A DNA stretch of 64,000 nucleotides from Deltaproteobacteria bacterium (GCA_016210115.1 JACQUW010000155.1:1-64000); one strand, 5' to 3'; positions 34,950-46,059 are shown, numbered from the stretch's first letter. A program made the numbers and translations. Notes: generated by a model from the sequence alone, not told the origin.

Positions 34950-36566
34950 ATGGAGAACATTCTCCAGCAACTGGTGAGTCTGGCAGAAAAAGGCACTGTC
35001 GAGCAGCGCTGCGCGGCGCTGCTGGTCATGGGGACTCTCAATTTGCAGAATCCCCGCATATTGAAAACAGTGGCGACGGTACTGGATCATTCCAATCCCG
35101 TGCTGAAAGACTACTGCCTGCGTTATCTTGAAGGCGTCGACCCGAAGCCAGCGGTTTCGCTGCTCGTCGCGTTTCTCGATGATCCGGACAAAGAGATACA
35201 AGAACGGGTGATTCAGTTGCTGGTCCGAGCGGGTCAGGCAGCCGTTCAGCCGGCGCTGGAACGCGTGCCAGAGGCCTCGCGATTGTGCCAGTTGAATGCG
35301 GCTCGCGTTCTCTGCGCTGTGCAGGGAAAGGCGGCGTTGAAAGGATTGCTGCGAATGCTCCTCTCCGGCACGGATGAGTTCAATAAAGCCGTCTGTGATT
35401 TGATGATGCCGATGATACGCGAAATGCGCTCCAAAGAACAGGAGTTGCTCTACAATGAGGTTGAAGGGTTTGCCACGAGTCTGGAGGTGACCCAGCAAAG
35501 GCCGGCAGTGGTCTCCGCAATCCGTTTGTTGGGACAACTCGGTCGCCCGGAGTCCCGGCGCTGGCTGTTTGGTTTGCTTGGACCTGAGCACCACCCCAGT
35601 GTCCGCGCCCATGCGCTGGTCGCATTGCTCCGTTGTCTACGGGAGCAGCAGTTGCGAAAGGACGAATACGCCAGGTTGTTTTCCTTGCTAGAAGAAGCCG
35701 AATTCTCGGAGATAACGCGGCTGGCGCTGGAGCTTCTCGATGCCCATCCGCTTCCGGAACAGTTTCAGCCGGTGCTCTCTCGCTTGCTCGAAAGTCCTCA
35801 TGGGGCCGTGCAGAAGTTTGCCCTGCGCAAGATGGGAGATCTCAGCTCCCCGGCGACGGTGCGCACCCTGATTCAACAATTGGGCGATCCAGACTACAGG
35901 TTACGGGATACCGCTGTCCGGTCTCTGCACAAAATTCCGGAGGCTCGCGCCGCGCTGATCAGGGAGCTTTTGGCATGCGATAATCCGAGCAAGGGCTGGA
36001 CGATTGCCGAGCTTTTGCCCTCCTACGAAGGAAAGTGGAGACGGGACACTTTGGATGCGCTTTGGAAACGACTGCAAGCGGCCATTGCAGACGAAGATCG
36101 CATTCAGGCTGCCTTTCTGCACGTGCTCAAGAATGCCAATGCAGATTACGTCTATCAGGAGCTTGCGACCCATGGAGCGCGCCTTGTCGCGGCAAAAAAG
36201 TTCAAAGAGGCGATCGCCTTTCTGACATCCCTTAAAGAGTTCCCTGAGTTTAAGCCCGAGGACAAATTCCAGCTCGCTCTGGCGCAGCTTAAACTCCGTC
36301 GTCACACGGTAGCCAGCCATCGGGAGGAGCCTGTCCTGGAACTGCTCAGCGATCTTTACCGCGCCTCGACATACCCGCTATTTGAGGCGCTTAAGAAAGA
36401 AAAGAAGCTTACCCCCGAGGAGCTTTTTTATCTCGGGTTTAGTTTAGTCGAGCGGCCGGGAGAGGAGCGCGGTTTGGGAAAAAACTTATTGGAGCACCTC
36501 GCTGCCCGTTTCCCGCGAACGAAAATTGGTAAGAGCGCAAAGAACAAACTAAAGCTCCTCGGTTAG
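34950..36566 (+). CDS. HEAT-repeat protein
   Basis: A 538-residue cytosolic protein built of helical HEAT-like repeats: for example LVSLAEKGTVEQRCAALLVM, TVATVLDHSNPVLKDYCLRY, LLVAFLDDPDKEIQERVIQL and TLIQQLGDPDYRLRDTAVRS. The pattern of a helix, a proline/aspartate turn and a second helix recurs from the N-terminus to about residue 350; the C-terminal third is helical but less regular and ends like a TPR module (RFPRTKIGKSAKNKLKLL). It has no catalytic motifs and is likely a scaffold or assembly protein. It stands alone. Confidence 0.8.
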   Translation: MENILQQLVSLAEKGTVEQRCAALLVMGTLNLQNPRILKTVATVLDHSNPVLKDYCLRYLEGVDPKPAVSLLVAFLDDPDKEIQERVIQLLVRAGQAAVQPALERVPEASRLCQLNAARVLCAVQGKAALKGLLRMLLSGTDEFNKAVCDLMMPMIREMRSKEQELLYNEVEGFATSLEVTQQRPAVVSAIRLLGQLGRPESRRWLFGLLGPEHHPSVRAHALVALLRCLREQQLRKDEYARLFSLLEEAEFSEITRLALELLDAHPLPEQFQPVLSRLLESPHGAVQKFALRKMGDLSSPATVRTLIQQLGDPDYRLRDTAVRSLHKIPEARAALIRELLACDNPSKGWTIAELLPSYEGKWRRDTLDALWKRLQAAIADEDRIQAAFLHVLKNANADYVYQELATHGARLVAAKKFKEAIAFLTSLKEFPEFKPEDKFQLALAQLKLRRHTVASHREEPVLELLSDLYRASTYPLFEALKKEKKLTPEELFYLGFSLVERPGEERGLGKNLLEHLAARFPRTKIGKSAKNKLKLLG

Positions 36567-36568
36567 TC

Positions 36569-36601
36569 ACCTGAGCCCACGCACTTCGTCGCAGCTCAGG
36601 T
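36569..36601 (+). terminator. Hairpin after the HEAT-repeat gene
   Basis: ACCTGAGC and GCTCAGGT form an eight-pair stem around a 17-base loop, two bases after the stop codon. There is no T-run, so it may be a Rho-dependent or mRNA-stabilising hairpin. Confidence 0.4.
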
Positions 36602-36740
36602 TCGTGCCCGACCCTACCGCGCTGGCCTACCCGTACAACAGTAGGACGTTCGATCCAGGTTGAATTCTGTAGAAGGGATCGTCTATTGTCGATCCGTAAG
36701 TTATCGTTCGGTGATCATCAAGAATTATTAAGGGATTTTC

Positions 36741-37301
36741 ATGTCCCGTGAATTGAAACGAACGCCAAAAACTAACCTGAGACGATGGGTAAGGAGATCC
36801 ATGGATATATCCGCCTTGCTGATGATCGCACTGGCTGGTTTGCTTATGATTGTGGTTTATCTTAAGTCGCCCGATTCGGTAGGCAGGGGGCTGAACTCTT
36901 CTTTCATGCTTATCATCGAGATCGCCCCGCGGTTAATTTCTGCGTTCATTATCGCGGGTCTCATTCAAGAAATCGTCCCGCCGGAACTGATCGCCCGATT
37001 GATGGGAAAGGAATCCGGCTTCAAGGGAATCGTGCTCGGCACGGTCATCGGCACTTTCACTCCGGGCGGCCCGATGACCAATTTCCCGATTCTTGCTTCA
37101 CTCTATAAAACCGGAATCGGAATAGGACCGACGGTCTCCTTTCTCACGGCCTGGCTTCTATTCGGCCTTCACCGCATCATTGTGTGGGAGCTTCCTTTTT
37201 TAGGAATGAGCGTGGTTGTCGTGCGAGTCGTATCGAGCCTTTTCTTTCCATTTGTGGCTGGAATATTTGCGCAATTTCTGTGGAATAAATTCAACCTTTG
37301 A
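36741..37301 (+). CDS. YraQ/ArsP-type permease (DUF318-like), short form
   Basis: A 186-residue membrane protein with about five helices. It matches the permease family PF03773 (YraQ, ArsP): SFMLIIEIAPRLISAFIIAG, then LMGKESGFKGIVLGTVIGTF and the signature TPGGPMTNFPILASLYKTGI. Full-length members have about 300 residues in two halves; this is a half-size form, which could work as a dimer. ArsP-type relatives export organoarsenicals, but no ars genes are present. Substrate unknown. Confidence 0.72.
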   Translation: MSRELKRTPKTNLRRWVRRSMDISALLMIALAGLLMIVVYLKSPDSVGRGLNSSFMLIIEIAPRLISAFIIAGLIQEIVPPELIARLMGKESGFKGIVLGTVIGTFTPGGPMTNFPILASLYKTGIGIGPTVSFLTAWLLFGLHRIIVWELPFLGMSVVVVRVVSSLFFPFVAGIFAQFLWNKFNL

Positions 37302-37360
37302 AAACAGCGGTACCTCGAAGGTGAACCGGTGAGTTCCTTAGCGGAATCTGATATTGACGT

Positions 37361-37518
37361 CTAGCAGGTTGCTGAAAAACTCTGTCGCAGGCTGCTCAAA
37401 AAGATCTCAGAGGCAAGGCGCGCGAAAAATCGACGAGCGGAAGCGTACTTAGCGAGTACGTTGTAGCGAGGCGATTGAGCGCAACGAAGCATATGAGTCT
37501 TTTTCAGCAGTCTGCTAG
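37361..37518. mobile_element. MITE-like palindromic element
   Basis: A 158-base element bounded by imperfect inverted ends: CTAGCAGGTTGCTGAAAAA on the left and, on the right, TTTTTCAGCAGTCTGCTAG. An internal partial copy of the end (GCAGGCTGCTCAAAAAG) follows the left terminus. It has no coding capacity. Elements of this appearance are scattered in several uncultured soil bacterial lineages, as I recall. It lies just before the acyl-CoA synthetase gene and contains the ATG at 37475 that would otherwise be taken as that gene's start. Confidence 0.75.
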
Positions 37519-37546
37519 AGGCCAGCGGGGGGCTAAGGGAGGCGTT

Positions 37547-39312
<1,766 letters not shown>

Positions 39313-39316
<4 letters not shown>

Positions 39317-40305
39317 TCCGAGATACAAGACCGGCCCTGGATCGCGCCCGCACGCTCCACCTGCTGCGAGAGATGCTGCGCATCCGAAGATTCGAAGAAA
39401 AATGCGTGGAACTCTATAGCGCAACCAGGATTCGCGGATTTCTCCACCTTTATATCGGCGAGGAGGCGGTGGCGGTCGGTGTCATGCAGGGCCTTCAGCC
39501 CGACGATGCCATCGTAGCGACCTACAGGGAACACGGTCACGCGCTCGCCCGCGGCGTCTCCGCCAACGCGATCATGGCGGAGATGTACGGCAAGATCGAA
39601 GGATGCAGCCGCGGTCGCGGCGGTTCCATGCACATATTCGATGCTGCCACGCGTTTCTACGGCGGCAACGCCATCGTCGGCGGTGGATTACCTCTGGCTG
39701 TCGGCCTGGCCTTAGCCGATAAGATGCTGGGCCGCAGCCGGGTCACTGCCTGCTTCTTCGGTGAAGGCGCCGTCGCTGAAGGTGAGTTTCACGAGTCTTT
39801 GAACCTCGCCGCTTTGTGGGACCTTCCCGTCCTGTTCTGTTGCGAAAACAATCTCTACGCAATGGGGACAGCCCTGGGGCGCTCTGAATCAGAAACCGAC
39901 CTCTGTCTTAAAGCGGCGAGTTTTGAGATTCCGGCCTGGCCGGTAGACGGTATGGACATCATGGCGGTGGAAGCCGCCGCTCAAAAGGCGACTGTCTCCG
40001 TGCGCTCGGGTGGGGGTCCGCACTTTCTTGAATTTCGCACCTACCGATTTCGCGCCCATTCGATGTATGACCCCGAACTTTACCGGACCAAGGAAGAAGT
40101 CGAAGTCTGGAAAAAGCGCGATCCAATCCCGAATTTTGTCGATTTACTCAAGCAGGAGGATCTGTTGCGTGATGAGGATCTGAAGCAGTTGGAAGTAGAG
40201 GTCGAGAGTGAAATCGCTAAGGCGGTCGAGTCTGCCGAAGCCGGGACATGGGAACCGGAGGAGAATCTTACAAGATTCGTTTATTCTGAGGAAACCAAGC
40301 GATGA
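39313..40305 (+). CDS. 2-Oxoacid (pyruvate) dehydrogenase E1 alpha
   Basis: A 330-residue ThDP-binding subunit. The cofactor motif reads [16 protein letters not shown] (residues 150-157 onward) with CENNLYAMG after it; Glu stands where many homologues have Asp in G-D-G. The regulatory-loop [13 protein letters not shown] stretch is present, which in related enzymes holds the phosphorylation site region. Length matches PdhA/AcoA type subunits. The ATG overlaps the synthetase stop and its own stop overlaps the beta-subunit start (ATGA), so the genes are translationally coupled. It likely acts on pyruvate or acetoin. Confidence 0.88.
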
Positions 40306-41303
40306 GCGAGGAAGGCAAAACGATCCGGACGACCTACCGGGAAGCGATCAGGGCCGCCCTGCGAGAGGCGCTCCAGCGCGATGAGAGAGTCTTTCTGATG
40401 GGGGAAGATGTGGGCCGCTACGGCGGCTGTTTTGCAGTGAGCAAGGGGCTCCTTGATGAGTTTGGCCCGGAGAGAATCCGGGACACTCCGCTTTCGGAAG
40501 CAGCTTTCGTTGGAGCCGGAATCGGGGCCGCTATGGGCGGAGTGCGGCCGATCGTAGAGATCATGACCGTAAACTTCAGCCTTCTCGCTCTCGATCAGAT
40601 CGTAAACAATGCGGCCACGATCCTTCACATGTCAGGGGGACAGTTCAACATCCCCTTAGTCATACGCATGACCACGGGAGCCGGGAGACAGCTTGCCGCG
40701 CAGCATTCCCACAGTCTCGAGGGTTGGTACGCCCACATTCCGGGAATCAAAGTGCTCACCCCCGCGACACTGGAGGACGCTCGAGGCATGCTATGGACCG
40801 CGCTTGAAGACCCGGATCCCGTGCTGATCTTCGAACACGGATCGCTTTACAATATGGAAGGTGAACTGGCGGTTGATGCGGGCCCCGTCGATATCAGCAA
40901 GGCGGCCATTCGGCGACAGGGGAAAGATATTAGCCTGATCACTTACGGCGGCACACTGGGTAAGACGCTTCAAGCCGCCGAAGAAGTTGCTCTTGAGGGA
41001 ATCAGCGCCGAAGTCTTGGACCTGCGGACACTTAGACCCCTTGATACTGAAGCGATTGTGGGGACCGTCGCCAGGACTCACCGCGCGGTGATTGTTGACG
41101 AAGGCTGGCGCAGTGGCAGTATCTCAGCCGAGATCATAGCGCGCATCATGGAAAACACCTTCTATGAGCTTGACGCGCCTGTGGCGCGCGTCTGCAGCGC
41201 CGAAGTGCCCATGCCCTACCCAAAGCACCTGGAGGATGCAGCGATTCCACAGGTGCCTGGAATCATTGCGGCAATTCATAAGGTGCTGGGAAGAAATGTC
41301 TGA
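40302..41303 (+). CDS. 2-Oxoacid (pyruvate) dehydrogenase E1 beta
   Basis: A 333-residue beta subunit that forms the E1 tetramer with the preceding gene. It has the catalytic-site glutamate in [13 protein letters not shown], the [20 protein letters not shown] segment, the conserved [20 protein letters not shown] loop and the C-terminal [11 protein letters not shown]. No gap: it overlaps the alpha gene by four bases and the E2 gene by eight bases. Confidence 0.9.
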   Translation: MSEEGKTIRTTYREAIRAALREALQRDERVFLMGEDVGRYGGCFAVSKGLLDEFGPERIRDTPLSEAAFVGAGIGAAMGGVRPIVEIMTVNFSLLALDQIVNNAATILHMSGGQFNIPLVIRMTTGAGRQLAAQHSHSLEGWYAHIPGIKVLTPATLEDARGMLWTALEDPDPVLIFEHGSLYNMEGELAVDAGPVDISKAAIRRQGKDISLITYGGTLGKTLQAAEEVALEGISAEVLDLRTLRPLDTEAIVGTVARTHRAVIVDEGWRSGSISAEIIARIMENTFYELDAPVARVCSAEVPMPYPKHLEDAAIPQVPGIIAAIHKVLGRNV

Positions 41304-42480
41304 GTTTCGGATGCCTTCACTCGGAGCGGACATGGAGGCGGGTAAGCTCGTCGAGTGGCGCATTCGTCCGGGTGATAGTGTCAGGCGCGGCGATATCGTG
41401 GCCGTCGTCGACACAGAAAAGGCTGCCATTGAGATCGAGATATTCGAGAATGGGACGGTCGAGTCTCTCGTTGTAAAACAAGGAGAAAGAGTCCCGGTCG
41501 GCGCGGTCCTGGCTTTGATTCGCCCTGAGGCTGCGGCCCGACCCTCAGAAACTGCGGCCGCAAAAGAAGAGCCGCCCGTACGCAAGAAAGAAGAAGCGCC
41601 GATTCCGAGAGCGGCTCCGGTCATCTCCCCTGCAGCGATCCCGGCCGCGCGTGGCCCACGCGTCTCACCGCTTGCGCGAAAAAGAGCGGAAGAGCTGGGC
41701 GTGGATCTTTCGGACGTAAAAGGGACAGGAGAAGGAGGCGCCATTACCAAGGACGACGTGGAGCGAGCTGCAGCGCAGAAGCCTCGTCCGGCCGCTCTCG
41801 GGGCTCCGGAGGAGCGACAGGCTGGTCTTCGTCGGGTGATTGCCGCCGCCATGGCGCGATCCAAGCGCGAGATTCCGCACTACTACCTCGGGACCGACAT
41901 TGACATGAGCGGCGCCACAGCCTGGCTCGCTACGGAAAATCTCAGGCGATCGGTGACCGACCGTCTGCTCTATTCGGTGCTCCTCATCCGGGCGGTGGCG
42001 CTTGCCGTGCGCGAGGTGCCGGAGATGAACGGCTTTTGGAAAGGTGGCGCGTTCAGTCCGAGCGCGGCCGTACACGTGGGGATGGCCATTTCTCTACGAC
42101 AGGGCGGGCTGGTCGCGCCGGCAATTCACGACGTCGACAAAAAGAGCCTGGATGAGATCATGCGCGACATGCTCGACCTGGTGAAGCGCGCGCGCGCCGG
42201 AGTCCTTAGGAGCTCGGAGTTTACGGACCCAACGATCACCATAACCAGCCTCGGAGAGCGGGGAGTTCAAACGATTTTCGGCGTGATCTACCCGCCACAG
42301 GTCGCCCTCGTAGGCTTCGGCAAGATCACCGAGCGTCCGTGGGTTGCCGGCGGAATGGTAGGGGGAAAACCGATCATTTCAGCTGGCCTCTCGGCGGATC
42401 ACCGCGTGAGCGACGGCCATCGTGGCGGCCTTTTTCTCTCGGCAATCGATCGCCTCCTGCAGGAGCCGGAAAATTTATGA
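41296..42480 (+). CDS. Dihydrolipoamide acyltransferase (E2)
   Basis: A 394-residue E2. Domains in order: lipoyl domain (1-75) with the lipoate lysine in [13 protein letters not shown] (Lys42), an Ala/Pro/Glu-rich linker, a peripheral subunit-binding domain (about 119-155, [20 protein letters not shown] and GGAITKDDV), and the catalytic acyltransferase domain ending in the HXXXDG active site [13 protein letters not shown]. All catalytic elements are present. The start overlaps the E1 beta stop. No dihydrolipoamide dehydrogenase (E3) gene is in the window, so E3 must be supplied elsewhere. Confidence 0.9.
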   Translation: MSEFRMPSLGADMEAGKLVEWRIRPGDSVRRGDIVAVVDTEKAAIEIEIFENGTVESLVVKQGERVPVGAVLALIRPEAAARPSETAAAKEEPPVRKKEEAPIPRAAPVISPAAIPAARGPRVSPLARKRAEELGVDLSDVKGTGEGGAITKDDVERAAAQKPRPAALGAPEERQAGLRRVIAAAMARSKREIPHYYLGTDIDMSGATAWLATENLRRSVTDRLLYSVLLIRAVALAVREVPEMNGFWKGGAFSPSAAVHVGMAISLRQGGLVAPAIHDVDKKSLDEIMRDMLDLVKRARAGVLRSSEFTDPTITITSLGERGVQTIFGVIYPPQVALVGFGKITERPWVAGGMVGGKPIISAGLSADHRVSDGHRGGLFLSAIDRLLQEPENL

Positions 42481-42740
42481 CATCCGAGCAAATTCGTCAG
42501 ACCGTGTTGAGCGTCCTTGGCTCGATCGCCCCTGAAGCAGACCTTCAGTCGCTCGATCCTCACGTCAGTCTTCGTGACCAGCTTGACATCGATTCCGTCG
42601 ATTTTCTAAATTTCGTAATCGGCATCCACAAGGAACTTGGGATTGATATTCCCGAAGCGGATGCGCCCAAGCTCGCGACTATCGACAGTTGCGTGACCTA
42701 TCTACGATCCAAGAGCGAAGCGCAAGGAGGAAAAAAATGA
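42477..42740 (+). CDS. Acyl carrier protein
   Basis: An 87-residue carrier. The phosphopantetheine attachment serine is Ser40 in LDIDSVDFLNFV, the common D-S-x-D/E-F/L pattern, and helix 3 follows with ELGIDIPEADAPKLATID. The ATG overlaps the E2 stop (ATGA) and its own stop overlaps the next ATG, so it belongs to the same operon. An ACP ending a 2-oxoacid dehydrogenase operon is unusual: it could receive the acyl group made by E2 or by the synthetase. It is not next to fatty-acid or polyketide genes. Confidence 0.88.
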   Translation: MTSEQIRQTVLSVLGSIAPEADLQSLDPHVSLRDQLDIDSVDFLNFVIGIHKELGIDIPEADAPKLATIDSCVTYLRSKSEAQGGKK

Positions 42741-43702
42741 GAACGGAACTGTGGACCGTTATCACGATGTTGAGCCCACTGGTGCTTCTCGCCGCAAGTG
42801 CTGGCGCCCAGGAAAAGCAGTTACGGCAGCTTCGGCTAAACGTCTTTAGGATTGACGCCGCCACCGTCGCCGCCCGGGCGCGCGGGCTCTTCGCTGCAGA
42901 GGGATTGGACGTCAGGATAACCGCCACACCCAATTCTACGGAGCAGATGCGCGGCATAAGCAAGGGAACTTTCGACATCGCCTCCTCGGCCTTTGACAAT
43001 GTTCTGGCCTGGTCTGGCAAAGAGGGCGCTGATATTGTCGCGATAGCGCAGGTCTCGGACAGGACCGTGCTCCCAATCTTTGTGCGACCGGAGATCCGTG
43101 ATTGGAGCGACCTCAAGGGCAAAAAACTGGCCGTGGATGCCGTCGATACGGCCTTTGCCCTCGTCCTCAGGCGTGTTCTCCTGGCGCACGGGCTCGATAT
43201 GAACCGTGGCGATTACGCGCTCGTGCCGGTCGGCGCAACGGGTCATAGACTCGAATCGATGACCAAGGGGGAAACCTTCGCCGCCATTCTCAACGCGCCC
43301 TTTGACCAGAAAGCCCTGGAGGCCGGTCTGCGTCGAATCGGAGATTCCAAAGACGTCCTGCCGGATTATCCCAACACGATCTTTGCCGTGAACCAGGAAT
43401 GGGGAAAGAAGAATCGGGAGATTTTGGTAGCCTTCCTGCGCGCCTGGCTCGCTGGAATGCGCTGGGTCAAAGATCCCGCCAATCAGGAGGAAGCAATTAA
43501 GCTCGTGGGCGCCGATCTGAAGCTGAATCCCAAAGCGGCTGCGGGAAGCGTGAACGAGCTCTCCACCACCGGCTCGCTCAATCTGCCCGGGCTCGAAAGC
43601 GTGCTGAGCCTGCGCACCCAGTTCGGCTTCAAGCTCCTGAAGAGAAATTCACTGGCGTCTTATTACGATGAGTCCTACTACCGCGTAGCGACAGGCAAAT
43701 AG
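42737..43702 (+). CDS. NMT1-type ABC solute-binding protein
   Basis: A 321-residue exported binding protein with signal peptide MRTELWTVITMLSPLVLLAA to about residue 26. It carries LRQLRLNVFRIDAATVAARA, the strand IASSAFDNVLAWSG and DLKGKKLAVDAVDTAFALVL, the NMT1-type ligand loop. It is the last gene of the synthetase/dehydrogenase/ACP operon by a four-base overlap, so it probably imports the substrate processed by those enzymes. Its permease is not in the window. Confidence 0.85.
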   Translation: MRTELWTVITMLSPLVLLAASAGAQEKQLRQLRLNVFRIDAATVAARARGLFAAEGLDVRITATPNSTEQMRGISKGTFDIASSAFDNVLAWSGKEGADIVAIAQVSDRTVLPIFVRPEIRDWSDLKGKKLAVDAVDTAFALVLRRVLLAHGLDMNRGDYALVPVGATGHRLESMTKGETFAAILNAPFDQKALEAGLRRIGDSKDVLPDYPNTIFAVNQEWGKKNREILVAFLRAWLAGMRWVKDPANQEEAIKLVGADLKLNPKAAAGSVNELSTTGSLNLPGLESVLSLRTQFGFKLLKRNSLASYYDESYYRVATGK

Positions 43703-43764
43703 TCAATGCCAGCATTGATGCCTTGCTTGAACAAGCGTGTATCTACGATAATCCTAGCGCTCAT
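43678..43764 (-). pseudogene. Possible stump of a PIN-domain toxin gene
   Basis: The ATG overlaps the last codons of the AbrB-type antitoxin gene (ATGAGCGCTAG), as in real vapBC operons. The first residues, MSARIIVDTRLFKQG, look like strand 1 of a PIN domain (V-D-T/S). The frame then stops after 28 codons, at a point already inside the end of the convergent SBP gene. The rest of the toxin appears to have been lost when this junction formed. The identification is tentative because so little remains. Confidence 0.35.
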
Positions 43765-44029
43765 AGAGACGCCTTTTGTCTTTCACGGCATCACCGCCCA
43801 AACGGATGAGGCCGGTTAGCTTGTCGGATGAGCTGGCTGGGACTCCGCCGAGCCGAAGCCGAGTTACCGGACGCGGGCGAAGAACCAAGTCGCCGTCTCG
43901 GATTTGAATCTCTATAAGATCGCCGGCCCGTAGGCCAAGGCGCTCGCGGATGGCTTTCGGAATGATAATTGCTCCTTCTGTTCGCAGAGCCACGACCGGC
44001 GGCCCCTCTCTGCTGATAACCCGCGCCAT
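43754..44029 (-). CDS. AbrB/MazE/VapB-type antitoxin
   Basis: A 91-residue protein with a SpoVT/AbrB swapped-hairpin DNA-binding domain: VALRTEGAIIIPKAIRERLG followed by LRAGDLIEIQIRDGDLVLRP. Proteins of this type bind their own promoter and neutralise a PIN or MazF-like toxin. AGGAGG lies ten bases before the chosen ATG; an upstream ATG at 44059 is less likely. The expected toxin gene is missing or reduced to a stump just downstream. Confidence 0.75.
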   Translation of the reverse strand: MARVISREGPPVVALRTEGAIIIPKAIRERLGLRAGDLIEIQIRDGDLVLRPRPVTRLRLGGVPASSSDKLTGLIRLGGDAVKDKRRLYER

Positions 44030-44372
44030 TGTCTGGTCACCTCCTGATACAAGATACAAGGATATTGCAATCTTGTTACCTTGTCACGGGCACCCGCCGG
44101 GGGAGGGCCAACCGAGCCGACTCACAAATCCTCGCTCTGCTGCAAACAGTTCCCCGCGGCCTGCCTACAGCCCATGGGCTCTCAGCAACGCTCCATTGAG
44201 CTCATACACCCGCGGGCGAATATCCTCATACACTGCGGAGTTAGCGGCGTTTGTGGGAATCAACAGCCTTGACAAATTCTTCGTAAAAGGAAGATATTGC
44301 TCATAGTTTTGTGTTTATAGCGTCGAGAAGCTTGAGGCTAATACACTGCCGGAAGACACGAAGGAGGTCCCC
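44030..44372. other. Accessory intergenic region with a coding-like fragment
   Basis: No complete gene. On the minus strand, bases 44309 down to 44165 form a frame of about 46 codons that begins just after a stop and reads NYEQYLPFTKNLSRLLIPTN and then SAVYEDIRPRVYELNGALLR before stopping. It looks like the C-terminus of a larger enzyme, possibly a sugar kinase, but I cannot assign it. This fits the general picture of gene debris in this patch. Confidence 0.3.
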
Positions 44373-44594
44373 ATGAAGTGCGCGGTCTGCGGCGCTAGCA
44401 TGAATCCGATCAAGACCGACCTGCCGTTTAAGCTGTCGGAAGACCGCATCGTCATCTTCAAGCAACTGCCGGTCTTGCAGTGTGTAGCCTGCCGCGAGTA
44501 TTTAATTGAGGACGCGGTTATGGCGTGCATTGACACTGTGCTTGGGCAAGCCGACAGTACGGCTGAACTGGAAGTGATCCGATACGCCGCGTAA
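44373..44594 (+). CDS. YgiT/MqsA-type zinc-finger protein
   Basis: A 73-residue protein with two CXXC zinc pairs, MKCAVCGASM near the start and QCVACREYLIEDAVM, as in the YgiT-type zinc-finger family related to the N-terminal domain of the MqsA antitoxin. It has no DNA-binding C-terminal domain. AAGGAGGT is placed seven bases before the ATG. Genes of this kind usually follow a small DUF4258 toxin gene; none is present upstream, so it appears orphaned. Confidence 0.8.
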   Translation: MKCAVCGASMNPIKTDLPFKLSEDRIVIFKQLPVLQCVACREYLIEDAVMACIDTVLGQADSTAELEVIRYAA

Positions 44595-44715
44595 GAAGCA
44601 CGTAGAATGCACTACACCCGACTGCGGCGATCTAACGGTTTGGGGCGAAAGCGAGATGTCGCGTTTGGGCCGCCACGGGTGAGCGCCAACATTCAGCATT
44701 ACTCAGAGTCCTCCA

Positions 44716-45273
44716 ATGCGTACCAAGCGTAATCACTCCGAGACCTTGACTCGGCAACTGCGCGGGTGTCAGGTGTCCCATGTGTCTGTTCCGGACGAAC
44801 AGCATCTGCTCGTCCACTTCAGCAACGGACTCGTTCTCGCCATCGAGCGCGGTAGTCAGGCCCTCACCGCGTCTGTCGACTCGAGCTGGCCGACCGGTCG
44901 GAAGGCAGAGCAGGCTCGTCCTACTCAGCGTCAGCTCGAGTACCTCCGGTTCATCACACGATACATTGGGCGATTCGGCAGAGCGCCAGCAGAATCGGAC
45001 ATTCAGCGGCACTTTCTGGTATCAGCGCCCTCGGTGAACCAGATGATGCAGACCCTCGAACGCCTTGGTTTCATTAGCAGGCAGCGTGGTATTCCACGCT
45101 CCATTCGCGTCAACATCACGCTTCCTGACATCATGGGGACAACATCGGGAGCCGCACTGCCCGAGGATCGCGCCCTGACCAATGTAAGACCGGAACAAGG
45201 CGCTCCGCCCGATGGCGAGGTTGGGGCGACTCAGGCGAACGTCAGGCGCGTTTCCCGGCGTAGGTTGAGGTAA
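44716..45273 (+). CDS. LexA-type winged-helix DNA-binding protein with N-terminal DUF2442-like part
   Basis: A 185-residue protein. The middle part (about 68-135) matches the LexA DNA-binding domain: PTQRQLEYLRFITRYIGRFG, APAESDIQRHFLVSAPSVNQ and MMQTLERLGFISRQRGIPRS. There is no LexA peptidase domain (no Ser/Lys dyad region). The first 50 residues, with VSVPDEQHLLVHFSNGLVLA, recall the small DUF2442 fold seen near toxin-antitoxin genes. The Arg-rich tail is probably disordered. It is likely a regulator of mobile or accessory genes; the targets are unknown. Confidence 0.6.
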   Translation: MRTKRNHSETLTRQLRGCQVSHVSVPDEQHLLVHFSNGLVLAIERGSQALTASVDSSWPTGRKAEQARPTQRQLEYLRFITRYIGRFGRAPAESDIQRHFLVSAPSVNQMMQTLERLGFISRQRGIPRSIRVNITLPDIMGTTSGAALPEDRALTNVRPEQGAPPDGEVGATQANVRRVSRRRLR

Positions 45274-45442
45274 GCGTTCGGCTGATGAGAGACAATGCCA
45301 TATGAACACAAACACCATGGCAAGACGCGGCAGTAGACTCAATAGTTGGGCGTGTCAAACCGTGGAGGCAGCGTTGTTGTCTTTTTCCAGTTTTTGCTAT
45401 TATACCCAGTGACACCTTGCTTCGTGTTTCTCCGGAACATGC

Positions 45443-45691
45443 ATGCCTTTAAAGCTTCATCCGAACGTCTATGCGTCCGGCTCGGTGCCCCAGGGCTGGA
45501 CGCCAAGCCGAGGTGCCACCCTCAAGTACCCGGTGCGAAACCGTGCTGTACTTCGGGAGCTGCGGCGTTTACGGGTCGGCCTGTGGAAAAAGGTCATCAA
45601 GCAGAGAAATGTCGGAGAGGTGCATTACTTTGAGCATGAATCCGGGACTGTTGCTGGTGTTAAATTCTTTTCCAGGGCAGTGACTCCATGA
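45443..45691 (+). CDS. Hypothetical protein, 82 residues
   Basis: A small basic protein (MPLKLHPNVYASGSVPQGWT ... FFSRAVTP) without a recognised domain. Its stop overlaps the start of the next gene (ATGA), which supports it as a real coding sequence and places both in one unit. There is no good ribosome site. Two other frames overlap it (45346-45633 and 45471-45683) and have less support. The unit ends 18 bases before a candidate attC site. Confidence 0.45.
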   Translation: MPLKLHPNVYASGSVPQGWTPSRGATLKYPVRNRAVLRELRRLRVGLWKKVIKQRNVGEVHYFEHESGTVAGVKFFSRAVTP

Positions 45692-46059
45692 AACAGCGCC
45701 ATCTATCCCGTATGCTTCTCTCGGAGGTACCCGGCAATCCTCCTCAGCAGTTGGAACTCTTTGCGCTCGTGAATCTGGGCCTTGTACAATCATTGGCAAG
45801 CGGGATTCTAAGTCCCGCCGAAGCGGTGGAACGTTTCTACCATTCCGATAATTGCCTCTATGTCCAGAGACATCTTCGGAAAAGGGAGGCCAACGAGATT
45901 ATGAGTCGTGGGGTCCAGCTACCGGATCTTTTTGAGTGTTTGGCGGCGGAGGAGGCACGGCGCGAGTTTTACCACGAGCTGGAGACGATACGCGCTCTCT
46001 GTTTGAAGCTCTTAGGCGACAAACGATCGCGAGGGCTTGCTGACCGCGCAGTGGCATAG
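45688..46059 (+). CDS. Hypothetical helical protein, 123 residues
   Basis: A mostly helical cytosolic protein with a repeated pattern of Leu and charged residues (QQLELFALVNLGLVQSLASG, LSPAEAVERFYHSDNCLYVQ, LPDLFECLAAEEARREFYHE). No domain recognised. It overlaps the upstream gene by four bases. It is directly followed by the candidate attC site, so the pair would form one integron-type cassette. Confidence 0.6.
   Translation: MKQRHLSRMLLSEVPGNPPQQLELFALVNLGLVQSLASGILSPAEAVERFYHSDNCLYVQRHLRKREANEIMSRGVQLPDLFECLAAEEARREFYHELETIRALCLKLLGDKRSRGLADRAVA

Noticed and set aside
34917-35612. 231-codon minus-strand frame
   Set aside because: Antisense shadow of the HEAT-repeat gene; Gln/His/Arg-rich composition with no family.
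44629-44675. ATCTAAC after the YgiT-type gene, a possible attC left core
   Set aside because: The only candidate right core is GTTTGGG, which breaks the GTTRRRY rule, and the central stem is weak.
45338-45346. GTTGGGC, a possible second attC right core
   Set aside because: No matching RYYYAAC core with a paired arm is found 50-140 bases upstream, so it may be chance.
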